Positions 1-7,130 of a stretch of DNA of 20,557 nt are shown here, in pieces. The DNA is from Clostridia bacterium (GTDB lineage Bacteria; Bacillota; Clostridia; Oscillospirales; CAG-272): assembly GCA_017382555.1 (NCBI GenBank), contig JAFOAB010000242.1, positions 1-20,557 on the forward strand, given 5' to 3'. Positions within the stretch are counted from its first letter, which is position 1; every line of letters begins with the position of its first letter. The translations under genes and the position numbers were made by a program. The notes beneath the pieces were generated by a model. That model made no database searches. It had not been told where the DNA came from and worked only from the letters and a program-made list of their open reading frames with translations.

Positions 1-665
1 GTGCCCTGGGAGGGGATGGTGTGCATATCCTTTAGACCGTTGTTATCGTGCACGTGGAGACATTTAATGCGGCTGCCAACAGCGCGGATGCCGTCCTGCG
101 GCAAAACGCCGGAAAAGTTGAAGTGCCCCGTATCCACGCACGCAACGTACGGCTCGTTACCAAGCTCGTCAAGCAAGCGGTTGAAAATATCGGGAGTTTC
201 CGAGGTGGAGTATTTGCCTGCGTTTTCAACTGCAAGGCAGATGCCGTATTCCTCAAGATACGGACGTAGACGGTTGAAGTAAGCGACGTTATGCGCAAGC
301 ATTCCGTCGACGTCTCCGTCCTTTGCGAAGTGATGCACCTTTGGCGGATGCGTTACCGCATATTTAACACCAAGCAAATGGCAGGTGTGCAGGGATTCAA
401 TGATTTTGCCGAGCAGCTCCTCGAAAAAATCCTCGTTATAGAGTGCGGAGGCGAAGGGAAGATGTGCCTGATCCACGGTTATGCCCTTATCTTCAATGTA
501 GCTTCTCAGCTCCGTGTAAAAGCTGTTTGGCTTTTCTTGGGTATAATACTCCAAAACGTGCGCGGGGTAGTCGATTGCGGTAAATCCGTTTTGAGCACAG
601 AGATCTACCGTTCCGCGTACTCCGTATTTTTCCGTAAGTCTTGCCAGATTGGTGGAAAGCTTCAT
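1..665 (-). CDS. Sugar phosphate isomerase/epimerase (TIM barrel), C-terminus off the left edge
   Basis: Read on the minus strand from an ATG at 665 with the Shine-Dalgarno AGGAGGCG just upstream, the frame stays open to the window edge, giving 221 residues. Members of the xylose-isomerase-like / AP-endonuclease-2 TIM-barrel family are usually about 260-290 aa, so roughly the last 50 residues are missing. Visible family motifs are LAVENAG (Glu147, a typical metal ligand), CVDTGHFN (Asp178, His181) and CLHVHDNNG (His204, His206, Asp207). These fit a divalent-metal (often Mn2+) enzyme that isomerises or epimerises a sugar or polyol phosphate in the cytoplasm; the substrate cannot be read from sequence. 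It starts 20 bp after the stop of the upstream P-type ATPase gene, so the two are very likely co-transcribed under the same riboswitch. An endonuclease IV role is less likely because the motif set is that of the sugar isomerases. Confidence 0.85.
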   Translation of the reverse strand, partial: MKLSTNLARLTEKYGVRGTVDLCAQNGFTAIDYPAHVLEYYTQEKPNSFYTELRSYIEDKGITVDQAHLPFASALYNEDFFEELLGKIIESLHTCHLLGVKYAVTHPPKVHHFAKDGDVDGMLAHNVAYFNRLRPYLEEYGICLAVENAGKYSTSETPDIFNRLLDELGNEPYVACVDTGHFNFSGVLPQDGIRAVGSRIKCLHVHDNNGLKDMHTIPSQG

Positions 666-685
666 TTTACGCCTCCTATGGCTGT

Positions 686-3352
686 TTATGCCTTTTTATT
701 TATACTTCTGGTGATAAGCTTGACTATCTCAACTATCGGAATGATGCTGATTGCGAGCGCCATTGCCACACCGTATTCAACAAGGTTGAGGTGCGCAAGC
801 TCGAATGCGTTGGAAAGGAAGGAAATCTCCACAACCGCGGTGGTGAGAAGGAAGGAAAGGATTCCCGCGCCCCACAGCCACTTGTTCTGTCCCTTCATCG
901 TGAAGATGGAGCCGTGCAGAGAGCGCATATTAAAGGAATGGAAAATCTCGCACATAGAAAGGGTGAGGAACGCCATGCTGGAGCCAAGCTGTGCGGCGGT
1001 ATAATCCGCACCTGCGTGGTTTGCGTACAGCACGTCACGTCCGATAAAATAGGATATGAGAGTGATCACGGTCACAAGGAAGCCCTGATAAGCAACGGCA
1101 ATACCGAGACCGCCTGCAAAAACGCCCTTCTTGGAATCGCGGGGCTTGCGGTTCATAACGTCAGCCTCGGGCTTTTCCATACCGAGTGCGAGAGCGGGGA
1201 AGCAGTCGGTGATAAGATTGATCCACAGGAGATGAACAGGCTGGAAGATCGTGAATCCGAGAAGCGTTGCAAAGAAGATGGAAAGCACCTCGGAAAGATT
1301 GGATGCAAGCAGGAACTGAATAGCCTTGCGAATGTTATCGTAGATCCTGCGTCCCTCGCCTACAGCGGAAACGATGGTAGCAAAGTTGTCGTCTGCAAGG
1401 ATCATATCCGCAACGTTCTTCGTCACGTCGGTACCGGTGATACCCATACCAACACCGATGTCCGCGTTTTTGATGGAGGGGGCGTCGTTTACGCCGTCGC
1501 CCGTCATTGCGGTAACCTTGCCCTTTGCCTTCCATGCGGTAACGATTCTCGTCTTATGCTCGGGCTGTACACGTGCGTATACGGAATATTTTTCAACTGC
1601 GGTGGTAAATTCCTCGTCGGATATCGCATCAAGCTCCGCACCGGTAATAGCCTGCTCTGCGGATTCAATAATGCCGAGCTGCATTGCAATAGCAACTGCG
1701 GTATCCTTGTGGTCACCGGTAATCATAATGGGGCGGATGCCTGCATTGCGGCATTCGTCGATCGCGGGCTTAACCTCGGGACGGACGGGGTCGATCATAC
1801 CTACAAGACCGATGAAGGTGAGGTCAATCTCAACAGCATCGCTCTCATATACGGCAGGCTCTGCGGTGAGGTCCTTCTTTGCAACGGCAAGCACGCGGAG
1901 CGCCTTGTCAGCCATCGCTTTATTCGCGCCGAGGATTTCTGCGCGGACAGCGTCTGTCATTTCGGTAGCGGCACCGTTAACGATGACCTTGGTGCAGCGC
2001 TTGAGTATCTCATCGGGAGCACCCTTAGTGAACTGAACGATCTCGCCTGCCTCGGTCTTGTGGACCGTGGTCATCATCTTGCGCATGGAGTCGAAGGGAA
2101 CCTCGCCGATACGTACGAAAACGTTCTTCTGTACGTTTTTGGAAAGCTCAAGCTTTTCTGCGTAGTTCACAAGCGCACACTCGGTGGGCTCGCCGATTGC
2201 GGTGCCCTCGCTTGCGTCAAACTCTGCATCGGAGCAGAGGGACATAGCGTTTGCAAGAAGCTTCTCGTCGTCACCGTAATGATCAACAACGGTCATCTTG
2301 TTCTGGGTGAGAGTACCCGTTTTATCGGAGCAGATGATTTGAGTGCAACCGAGCGTTTCAACCGCGGTAAGCTTGCGGATGATGGCGCTGCGCTTGGACA
2401 TATTGGTAACGCCGATGGAAAGAACGATGGTAACAACGGTTGCAAGTCCCTCGGGGATAGCGGCAACCGCAAGGGAGATAGCAAGCATAAAGGAGGAAAT
2501 GATGGGCTCAATGCCTATTCCGTCCTGCAAAAGCTTAACTGCGAATATTACAACACAAATACCGATAACGAGGTAGGTGAGAATCTTGGAAAGACCCGCA
2601 AGCTTGATCTGCAGGGGAGTTTTGCCCTCTTCGGCCTTGGAAAGCGCGTCTGCGATCTTACCCATTTCGGTCTCCATACCCGTTGCGCATACAACAGCCT
2701 TGCCGCGTCCGTAAACAACGGTGGAGCCCATAAATACCATATTCTTGCGGTCACCGAGCGCAACGTCGCCGTTTGCACCTGCGGTAAGAACCTCCTCCTG
2801 CTTGGTAACGGGGACGGACTCACCGGTGAGGGCGGCCTCCTCGATCTTCATGCTTGCGCACTCGATGATACGAGCGTCGGCGGGAACGGCGTCACCTGCC
2901 TCAAGCACGATGATATCGCCGATAACGAGGTCCTCGCTTTTTACGGTTATCTGTCTGCCGTCACGGATTACCTTGGAGGTAGCGGCGGCAATTTCCTGAA
3001 GCGCTTCAATGGCTTTTTCGGCCTTGGATTCCTGGAAGACGCCAAGGATGGCGTTAATAAGAACTACTGCAAGAATGATAACTACGTCGGATGGGAAGCC
3101 CATATGACCCTCAAGAACACCGTGGTATATCTCCACACCTGCGGAAATAGCCGCGGCAACGAGTAGGATGATGGTCATAGGCTCGGCAAGCTGCTTAAGA
3201 AAACGGTGGAAAAGGGATTCCTTCTTTCCCTCTATCAGCTTGTTTTTGCCGTATTTTTCAATACGCGCTTCGGCCTCGGTGCTTGTAAGACCGTTTTCGT
3301 TTGATTCGAGATCAGCAAGCACCTGTGTCTTGGGGTTTAAGTAAAAGCTCAT
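686..3352 (-). CDS. Type IIA P-type cation ATPase (annotated Ca2+-transporting; probably Mn2+/Ca2+ efflux)
   Basis: An 888-aa integral membrane pump, close to the usual length. The ATG at 3352 is chosen because AAGGAGAAAGG lies 6-12 nt upstream; the frame extends 15 codons further without a ribosome site. Motifs in order: cation ATPase N-domain at residues 1-70; TGES actuator loop at 176-179; PEGL in membrane helix M4 at 300-303; SDKTGTLT with the phosphorylated Asp343; KGAPDE nucleotide-domain motif near 443; TGDGVNDAP hinge at 617-625; NLSEV in M5 and NLITD at 712-716 in M6, followed by C-terminal helices. The PEGL/NLITD pair is typical of SERCA/PMR1-like pumps, which carry Ca2+ and often Mn2+ out of the cytoplasm. 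The yybP-ykoY-type leader argues for Mn2+ as a physiological substrate. The sugar isomerase follows after 20 bp. Confidence 0.93.
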   Translation of the reverse strand: MSFYLNPKTQVLADLESNENGLTSTEAEARIEKYGKNKLIEGKKESLFHRFLKQLAEPMTIILLVAAAISAGVEIYHGVLEGHMGFPSDVVIILAVVLINAILGVFQESKAEKAIEALQEIAAATSKVIRDGRQITVKSEDLVIGDIIVLEAGDAVPADARIIECASMKIEEAALTGESVPVTKQEEVLTAGANGDVALGDRKNMVFMGSTVVYGRGKAVVCATGMETEMGKIADALSKAEEGKTPLQIKLAGLSKILTYLVIGICVVIFAVKLLQDGIGIEPIISSFMLAISLAVAAIPEGLATVVTIVLSIGVTNMSKRSAIIRKLTAVETLGCTQIICSDKTGTLTQNKMTVVDHYGDDEKLLANAMSLCSDAEFDASEGTAIGEPTECALVNYAEKLELSKNVQKNVFVRIGEVPFDSMRKMMTTVHKTEAGEIVQFTKGAPDEILKRCTKVIVNGAATEMTDAVRAEILGANKAMADKALRVLAVAKKDLTAEPAVYESDAVEIDLTFIGLVGMIDPVRPEVKPAIDECRNAGIRPIMITGDHKDTAVAIAMQLGIIESAEQAITGAELDAISDEEFTTAVEKYSVYARVQPEHKTRIVTAWKAKGKVTAMTGDGVNDAPSIKNADIGVGMGITGTDVTKNVADMILADDNFATIVSAVGEGRRIYDNIRKAIQFLLASNLSEVLSIFFATLLGFTIFQPVHLLWINLITDCFPALALGMEKPEADVMNRKPRDSKKGVFAGGLGIAVAYQGFLVTVITLISYFIGRDVLYANHAGADYTAAQLGSSMAFLTLSMCEIFHSFNMRSLHGSIFTMKGQNKWLWGAGILSFLLTTAVVEISFLSNAFELAHLNLVEYGVAMALAISIIPIVEIVKLITRSINKKA

Positions 3353-3450
3353 TTTACCTTTCTCCTTGATTGTATAATATAATGAAATTATTTGCAATAC
3401 AGAGTTATGAATTATTATCGCTTGTTTATACCGAAAGGATGTAAGAAAAT

Positions 3451-3487
3451 AAAAAAAGGCGATACCTATCCACGGCGGATAAGTCTC
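3451..3487 (-). terminator. Riboswitch-controlled intrinsic terminator
   Basis: In the minus-strand RNA, ACUUAUCC pairs with GGAUAGGU across a GCCGU loop, extends with GAG/AUC (one mismatch), and is followed by GCC and a run of seven U. The left arm shares bases with the aptamer P1 helix, making the two structures mutually exclusive. Confidence 0.85.
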
Positions 3488-3567
3488 GTCTTTTAAGATA
3501 TGCCAGGACTAACGTCCAGTGATGTTGGCAATACCGCACCGAGGTGCTAACTACTCCCTTACGTGGG
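3451..3567 (-). promoter_or_regulatory. yybP-ykoY family manganese riboswitch with overlapping terminator
   Basis: On the minus strand the leader reads GUAAGGGAGUAG, a small GCACC/GGUGC hairpin, then GCCAACAUCACUGG, a GGAC/GUCC hairpin, and finally GACGAGACUUAUCC. The blocks GGGAGUAG, CAACAU followed by CUGG, and GAGAC are the conserved signature of the yybP-ykoY aptamer, known to bind Mn2+ and to control Mn2+ exporters, including P-type ATPases. The closing P1 helix can be drawn as GUAAG with CUUAU. The same CUUAU is also the left side of a terminator stem, so metal binding that stabilises P1 should prevent termination (an ON switch). The promoter is immediately upstream and the ATPase start is about 100 nt downstream. 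Confidence 0.88.
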
Positions 3568-3569
3568 AA

Positions 3570-3598
3570 AGTATAGCATCATCGGTGCGGTTTGTCAA
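3570..3598 (-). promoter_or_regulatory. Sigma-A type promoter of the riboswitch/ATPase unit
   Basis: TTGACA (3598-3593) and TATACT (3575-3570) are separated by exactly 17 bp. Transcription would start near 3563, right at the 5' edge of the aptamer. The -35 box lies only 13 bp past the ribokinase stop codon, with no terminator seen between them. Confidence 0.85.
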
Positions 3599-3611
3599 TA
3601 TCTTCTAAAAA

Positions 3612-4589
3612 TTATTTTACGCAGGATGCGTGACCCGCTTTATTAAGCAGTGCATCCACTGCCGCCTTCTCGGGAAGAGAGGGCATAGCTCCCATTGCGG
3701 AAACGGTAAGAGCTGCCGTGTGGTTAGCAAAGGTAAGCACGTCCTCCTTTGCCCAGCCTCTGCACGTGCCGTAGCAGAAGGCGCCTATAAAGGAATCTCC
3801 CGCCGCAGTAGGGTCGACTGCAGTTATGCCCTTTGCACAGGGTGAGGAATATTCCTTTCCGCCCTCAAACAGCACCGCGCCCGCAGAGCCGAGGGTGATA
3901 AGCACGTTTTTTACACCCATATCCATAAGCTTTTTTGCCGCGTTGCGCACATCGTCCATATTTGCCTCGTGTCCGTCGTGCGCAATGCTTATACCGGTAA
4001 GGTCTGCCGCCTCATGCTCGTTCGGGGATATGTAGGTAAGGTAGGGAAGCAGTTCGGCGGGAAGAGGCGCGCTCGGTGCGGGGTTAAGCATAACGGGCAC
4101 ACCCGCCTCGCTTGCGCACTTTGCAATAAGGCAGTTTATTTCCATCGGTATTTCAAGCTGAAGCATTACCATATCAAACTCGGAAATACGTGCTTTTATG
4201 CCGTCAAGCTCCTCGGGGTTTATCAGCATATTCGCACCGGGAACGATGATAATTCGGTTTTTTGTGGATTCACCGGGCTTCTCCTCAAGAAGCACAGCCG
4301 CACAGCCCGTGTGCGTTGCTCCGTCACGAATAACGGGGGAAACGTCAACTCCGGACGCCTTGCACGTGTCAAGCAGTACGTCGCCGTCGTTATCCTTACC
4401 CGCCTTGCCGAACATCGTTACGTCAGCACCGAGGCGAGCCGCCTGCACCGCTTGGTTTGCGCCCTTTCCCCCCGGTGCCTTGCGGAAGACGGTTCCTATT
4501 ATGCTTTGTCCGCTGTTCGGGAATACCTCGGTGCTTACGATGTTATCCATAACGAGGCTTCCGACAACGAGTATCTTTGGCTTGTTCAT
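3612..4589 (-). CDS. rbsK: Ribokinase-family (PfkB) sugar kinase
   Basis: A 325-aa cytoplasmic kinase, the normal size for ribokinase. The ATG at 4589 follows GAGGAAAACAG; an upstream extension of 32 codons has no ribosome site and no similarity to the family. PfkB signature 1 is seen as GGKGANQA at residues 40-47, the ATP-side TLGSAG motif lies near 232-237, and signature 2 DPTAAGDSF at 259-267 carries the catalytic base Asp265. NPAPSAPLP is the usual ribokinase segment. The family phosphorylates pentoses at O5 with ATP and is often activated by K+. It lies 37 bp downstream of the SIS isomerase in the GH172 operon, so the substrate may be D-arabinose or another pentose rather than D-ribose; this is inference from context. 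The symbol reflects family membership only. Confidence 0.85.
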   Translation of the reverse strand: MNKPKILVVGSLVMDNIVSTEVFPNSGQSIIGTVFRKAPGGKGANQAVQAARLGADVTMFGKAGKDNDGDVLLDTCKASGVDVSPVIRDGATHTGCAAVLLEEKPGESTKNRIIIVPGANMLINPEELDGIKARISEFDMVMLQLEIPMEINCLIAKCASEAGVPVMLNPAPSAPLPAELLPYLTYISPNEHEAADLTGISIAHDGHEANMDDVRNAAKKLMDMGVKNVLITLGSAGAVLFEGGKEYSSPCAKGITAVDPTAAGDSFIGAFCYGTCRGWAKEDVLTFANHTAALTVSAMGAMPSLPEKAAVDALLNKAGHASCVK

Positions 4590-4626
4590 TCTGTTTTCCT
4601 CATTTTGTAAGTGATGGTTTAAAGTT

Positions 4627-5217
4627 TTATTTGTTTCCGCTTTGTCCGAGCGTTCCGCCCGGGTGGCGCATAAGATACTCGTCAACCGTCTGCTCTTTTC
4701 TTTCCTGCAGAATTACGGAAAGCGCCTGAAGCGCGAGGCATTCCGCAATAACGGACATACGCGGTGCGCGTGCAAGGGGGCCGCCCTCGCGCTCTACACC
4801 CGCAAAGATATGCACCTCGCAGAATTTTGCAAGCCAAGATTCGGGCTTGCCCGTAACGGCAATAAGCTTTGCGCCGTTATTGCGTGCCGCAATCGCCGTT
4901 GCCTTAAGCTCTGCCGTTTCTCCGCTGTTGGAAATGCAGATAACAACGTCGTTTTTTGCAAGCTGACCGCAGGAGCCGTGTACCGCCTCCGTGCCGTGCA
5001 GGAAATATGCCGGTGTGCCCGTGGAGGAGATGAGGGAGGCTACGTAGCCTGCAACGTGCGCGGGCTTGCCGATGCCGGTTACGTGCAGTCTTCCGCCCGC
5101 CTTTTCCGCATCACAGATAAGATCTGCGGCGGCGTAAAGCTCCTCTTCCTTTATAGAGTTAAGATATTTCGGAAATTCTTCGCTGCAAATGTCGAAGAAA
5201 GTGTTAAGTGCGCTCAT
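4627..5217 (-). CDS. SIS-domain sugar phosphate isomerase, arabinose-5-phosphate isomerase-like
   Basis: A 196-aa cytoplasmic protein made of one SIS domain. The ATG at 5217 follows AAGGAGAAAGC. TGIGKPAHVAGYVAS (residues 47-61) followed by SSTGTPAYFLHGTEAVHG matches the arabinose-5-phosphate isomerase (KdsD/KpsF/GutQ) pattern; SNSGET at 96-101 is the phosphate-binding loop and HPGGTLG at 185-191 is the KdsD-type tail. KdsD proteins are about 320 aa because they carry two CBS domains; those are absent here, as in short catalytic-only forms. The family interconverts D-arabinose 5-phosphate and D-ribulose 5-phosphate. No lipopolysaccharide (Kdo) genes are nearby and the organism looks Gram-positive, so a catabolic role is more likely. 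Its Shine-Dalgarno overlaps the stop of the GH172 gene 10 bp upstream, indicating tight coupling. A 6-phospho-3-hexuloisomerase role is an alternative. Confidence 0.82.
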   Translation of the reverse strand: MSALNTFFDICSEEFPKYLNSIKEEELYAAADLICDAEKAGGRLHVTGIGKPAHVAGYVASLISSTGTPAYFLHGTEAVHGSCGQLAKNDVVICISNSGETAELKATAIAARNNGAKLIAVTGKPESWLAKFCEVHIFAGVEREGGPLARAPRMSVIAECLALQALSVILQERKEQTVDEYLMRHPGGTLGQSGNK

Positions 5218-5227
5218 TGCTTTCTCC

Positions 5228-6295
5228 TTAAATTATTTCAAGATAGTCCTTATCGGGAAGGGTGGGAAAATCGGTGAATACTCCGTCGTGATACCAGAAT
5301 GCAACGGAGGAAATGTCATCTTGTCTGGGGAGGTATCTGCCCTCGGAGCGCCATCCGAGTGCCTGAACGGTTACATTAATATCCTCGTTAAAGTAAATGG
5401 GATCGATAAGATGCCAACGGTAGAGCGAGAAACGCAAATTAGCCTTGTAAAGTCCGTCGGGGCGCAGTACCTTGGGCATACCGAGATAGGGGGTGGAAAA
5501 TTCCTTATACTCGCGGTTTACGTCAAAGTTATACGCACCGCCGAAGTAGTCCTCCGTACCCGTACCGCAAATGGTGGGGAAGTCCTTGTCGCCGTCGAGG
5601 TAGAATTTAACCTCACCCTCGCCCCACCAGCCGTTGTTGTTCTGGCCCCAGAAGAGGTAGGTGCCAACGTATTTGCCCTTGCCCTTAACGCCGTCAAGAA
5701 TGGTATAAACCTCCTTGTAGGGCAGGGGATTGGTTCTGCGGAATTGTGCGTGCAGATATCCGCAGTTCTCGGGAACGGGTCCGAGCAGATAATCAACGGA
5801 GTAATATAATCCGACTTGCTCGCTGTGTATGTTTTCGATAGTCATACGGCAATGCTTTTTGAAGGGCATTTCCCAATAGCTGTTAAAGCCGCGTGCGGGA
5901 TTTACGCAGGCGGTAGCGGAATTTACCTGACCGAAGGTCTGATAATCTGCGGATGCAAAGAAATCGTGAAGCGGAACCTCAATGGAGGGCTTGTCGTTTC
6001 CGTCCCAATATACACGGAAAATGAGGCGGCGGTTTACCTTACAGTTATCGGTAAGCCATATATGAGTTATCTTTCCGGGGCCCTCGATATTTGCAAGCTC
6101 GTATACCTCGTTTGGCTGAATATGAACGTAGGGACGGCACTTCCAACCGAGACCAAGCTCGCGTGCGGCGGCAACGCCCTCCGCCTCCATTGCGCCCATG
6201 GCTTTGCCGCCCGTGGGGTTTTCGGGGGAGATGGAGCGTGATTCAAAGTTTTCGAATGCGGACATACCGCTGAGATTTCTGAAAAAGTTGCTCAT
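5228..6295 (-). CDS. DUF2961 / glycoside hydrolase family 172 protein
   Basis: A 355-aa protein. The ATG at 6295 is preceded by GGAGG at an 11-nt spacing; the open frame continues 68 codons upstream, but that part is AT-rich, hydrophobic and has no family similarity. The DUF2961 core is clear: GPGKITHIW (72-80), FRVYWDG (93-99), PLHDFF (108-113), NPARGFNSYWEMPF (132-145), NNGWWGEGEVKFYLDGD (220-236) and GTGTEDYFGGAYNF (244-257). Glu226/Glu228 and Glu248 are the likely catalytic acids. GH172 includes bifidobacterial difructofuranose dianhydride enzymes and D-arabinofuranosidases acting on D-arabinan. No signal peptide is seen, so it probably works in the cytoplasm on imported oligosaccharides. 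It is the first gene of an operon with an SIS isomerase and a ribokinase-type kinase; no transporter is in the window. Confidence 0.88.
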   Translation of the reverse strand: MSNFFRNLSGMSAFENFESRSISPENPTGGKAMGAMEAEGVAAARELGLGWKCRPYVHIQPNEVYELANIEGPGKITHIWLTDNCKVNRRLIFRVYWDGNDKPSIEVPLHDFFASADYQTFGQVNSATACVNPARGFNSYWEMPFKKHCRMTIENIHSEQVGLYYSVDYLLGPVPENCGYLHAQFRRTNPLPYKEVYTILDGVKGKGKYVGTYLFWGQNNNGWWGEGEVKFYLDGDKDFPTICGTGTEDYFGGAYNFDVNREYKEFSTPYLGMPKVLRPDGLYKANLRFSLYRWHLIDPIYFNEDINVTVQALGWRSEGRYLPRQDDISSVAFWYHDGVFTDFPTLPDKDYLEII

Positions 6296-6339
6296 ATCTT
6301 GACAATCCTCCGTGCGTAAAATAATAAAAGATTTTATAT

Positions 6340-6368
6340 AGAATAACACTATTTTTGCGAATTGTAAA
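6340..6368 (-). promoter_or_regulatory. Candidate promoter of the GH172 operon
   Basis: On the minus strand TTTACA (6368-6363) and TATTCT (6345-6340) are 17 bp apart. The -35 is 5/6 and the -10 only 4/6 of consensus, which would suit an activated or catabolite-controlled promoter. Start would be near 6333, about 38 nt before the ATG. Confidence 0.5.
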
Positions 6369-6370
6369 TA

Positions 6371-6381
6371 GCAACAGTTGC
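6371..6381. promoter_or_regulatory. 11-bp palindrome next to the GH172 -35 box
   Basis: GCAAC-A-GTTGC is a perfect palindrome 2 bp upstream of the candidate -35 element of the GH172 promoter. A regulator-binding half-site or operator is possible; the site is short and could be chance. Confidence 0.35.
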
Positions 6382-6404
6382 TCGTTTTTAAGATTTTTGA
6401 CATG

Positions 6405-6429
6405 TTTTTGCACAACATTTGTGCAAAAA
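6405..6429. promoter_or_regulatory. 25-bp palindromic operator candidate in the divergent region
   Basis: The arms TTTTTGCACAA and TTGTGCAAAAA are perfect reverse complements around a 3-nt centre (CAT). Related half-sites GTGCAAAA (about 6430) and TGCACAA (about 6454) follow. The site sits between the divergent promoters of the GH172 operon and the DUF1836 operon, about 40 bp upstream of the GH172 -35 box. A dimeric regulator site for the sugar operon is the simplest reading. Confidence 0.55.
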
Positions 6430-6492
6430 GTGCAAAAAAGGAATTATGAAATATGCACAATGCAGAAAATAAAACGAATAATGCGAACTTTC

Positions 6493-6521
6493 TTGACAAT
6501 CACGTGACCGTGATGTATAAT
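6493..6521 (+). promoter_or_regulatory. Consensus promoter of the DUF1836-NfeD-flotillin operon
   Basis: TTGACA (6493-6498) and TATAAT (6516-6521), both perfect consensus, are 17 bp apart. Transcription would start near 6528, leaving a leader of about 20 nt with the very strong ribosome site AGGAGGAGGTG. Confidence 0.9.
6499..6514. promoter_or_regulatory. Palindromic operator candidate in the promoter spacer
   Basis: ATCACG-TGAC-CGTGAT is a perfect 6-bp-arm inverted repeat filling almost the whole spacer between the -35 and -10 boxes. A repressor bound here would block RNA polymerase; the first gene product, which has a helix-turn-helix, is the obvious candidate. Confidence 0.55.
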
Positions 6522-6549
6522 AAAACCGTAGAAAGGAGGAGGTGAAGAA

Positions 6550-7104
6550 ATGCAGAGGACTTACCCGGGAACCACCATAGAGGTCGCAACGCTTGTGAAG
6601 GGCTGCTCGGCATCGCTATTCGACGGTGTTTTCGCCGCAGGCGGACTGACGCTTTCGCAGGTCTCGGTAATGACGGGGCTGGAGCCGTATATGATACAAA
6701 ACTGGGTAAAACGCGGATTTGTATCCTCGCCCGTAAAGCGTATGTACTCTCGCGATCAGTTTGCGCGTATCATTATAATAAATATGCTGCGCGACAGCCT
6801 GCAGATAGAAAAGATATGCAGCCTTATCCGGATCATATCCGGAGACCCAAAGGACAGAAGCGACGATTTGATAAGCGACAGCGAGCTTTACCACAGATAC
6901 GTTGATATGCTCTCCGAGGGGGAGATAAACGTCACCGCCTCCGATTCCGTGCACGATGCGGCGGTACGCGCCTCAGAGGGCTTTGAGGAACGCTTGCCAA
7001 ACGCAAAAAAACAGCTTGTGCGCATATTGCAGATAATGCTGCTTGCACATACGGCATCCCGCCTCAAGGAAAAATCGTGCGAGCTGCTTTCAACACTTCA
7101 GTAA
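6550..7104 (+). CDS. DUF1836 domain protein, MerR-like DNA-binding regulator
   Basis: A 184-aa cytoplasmic protein starting at the ATG at 6550, 6 nt after AGGAGGTG. Residues 33-90 carry the DUF1836 hallmark: LTLSQVSVMTGLEPYMIQNW (a winged-helix/MerR-like DNA-binding unit), then WVKRGFVSSPVKRMYSRDQF and IIIINMLRDSLQIEKICSL. The C-terminal half is helical with no recognised motif. The family is widespread in Firmicutes and of unknown target; DNA binding is inferred from the fold. It is the first gene of an operon with NfeD and flotillin genes (26-bp gap to the next), behind a promoter whose spacer is a palindrome, so self-repression is plausible. Confidence 0.85.
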   Translation: MQRTYPGTTIEVATLVKGCSASLFDGVFAAGGLTLSQVSVMTGLEPYMIQNWVKRGFVSSPVKRMYSRDQFARIIIINMLRDSLQIEKICSLIRIISGDPKDRSDDLISDSELYHRYVDMLSEGEINVTASDSVHDAAVRASEGFEERLPNAKKQLVRILQIMLLAHTASRLKEKSCELLSTLQ

Positions 7105-7130
7105 TAACTTGCTAAAGAGAGGATAATATT

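Noticed and set aside
641..3166. 841-codon open frame on the plus strand
   Set aside because: It lies antisense to the P-type ATPase, whose motifs are unmistakable; the plus-strand product is low-complexity Cys/Gly/His-rich with no family motif and no suitable ribosome site.
3369..3397. Second promoter (TTGCAA-17-TACAAT) just before the ATPase start
   Set aside because: The predicted start would fall inside the Shine-Dalgarno, leaving no ribosome site; a riboswitch bypass is therefore unlikely.
6500..6550. Extension of the GH172 gene to an upstream ATG at 6499
   Set aside because: The extension crosses the operator palindromes and the candidate promoter and has no similarity to the family; the ATG at 6295 has a GGAGG site.
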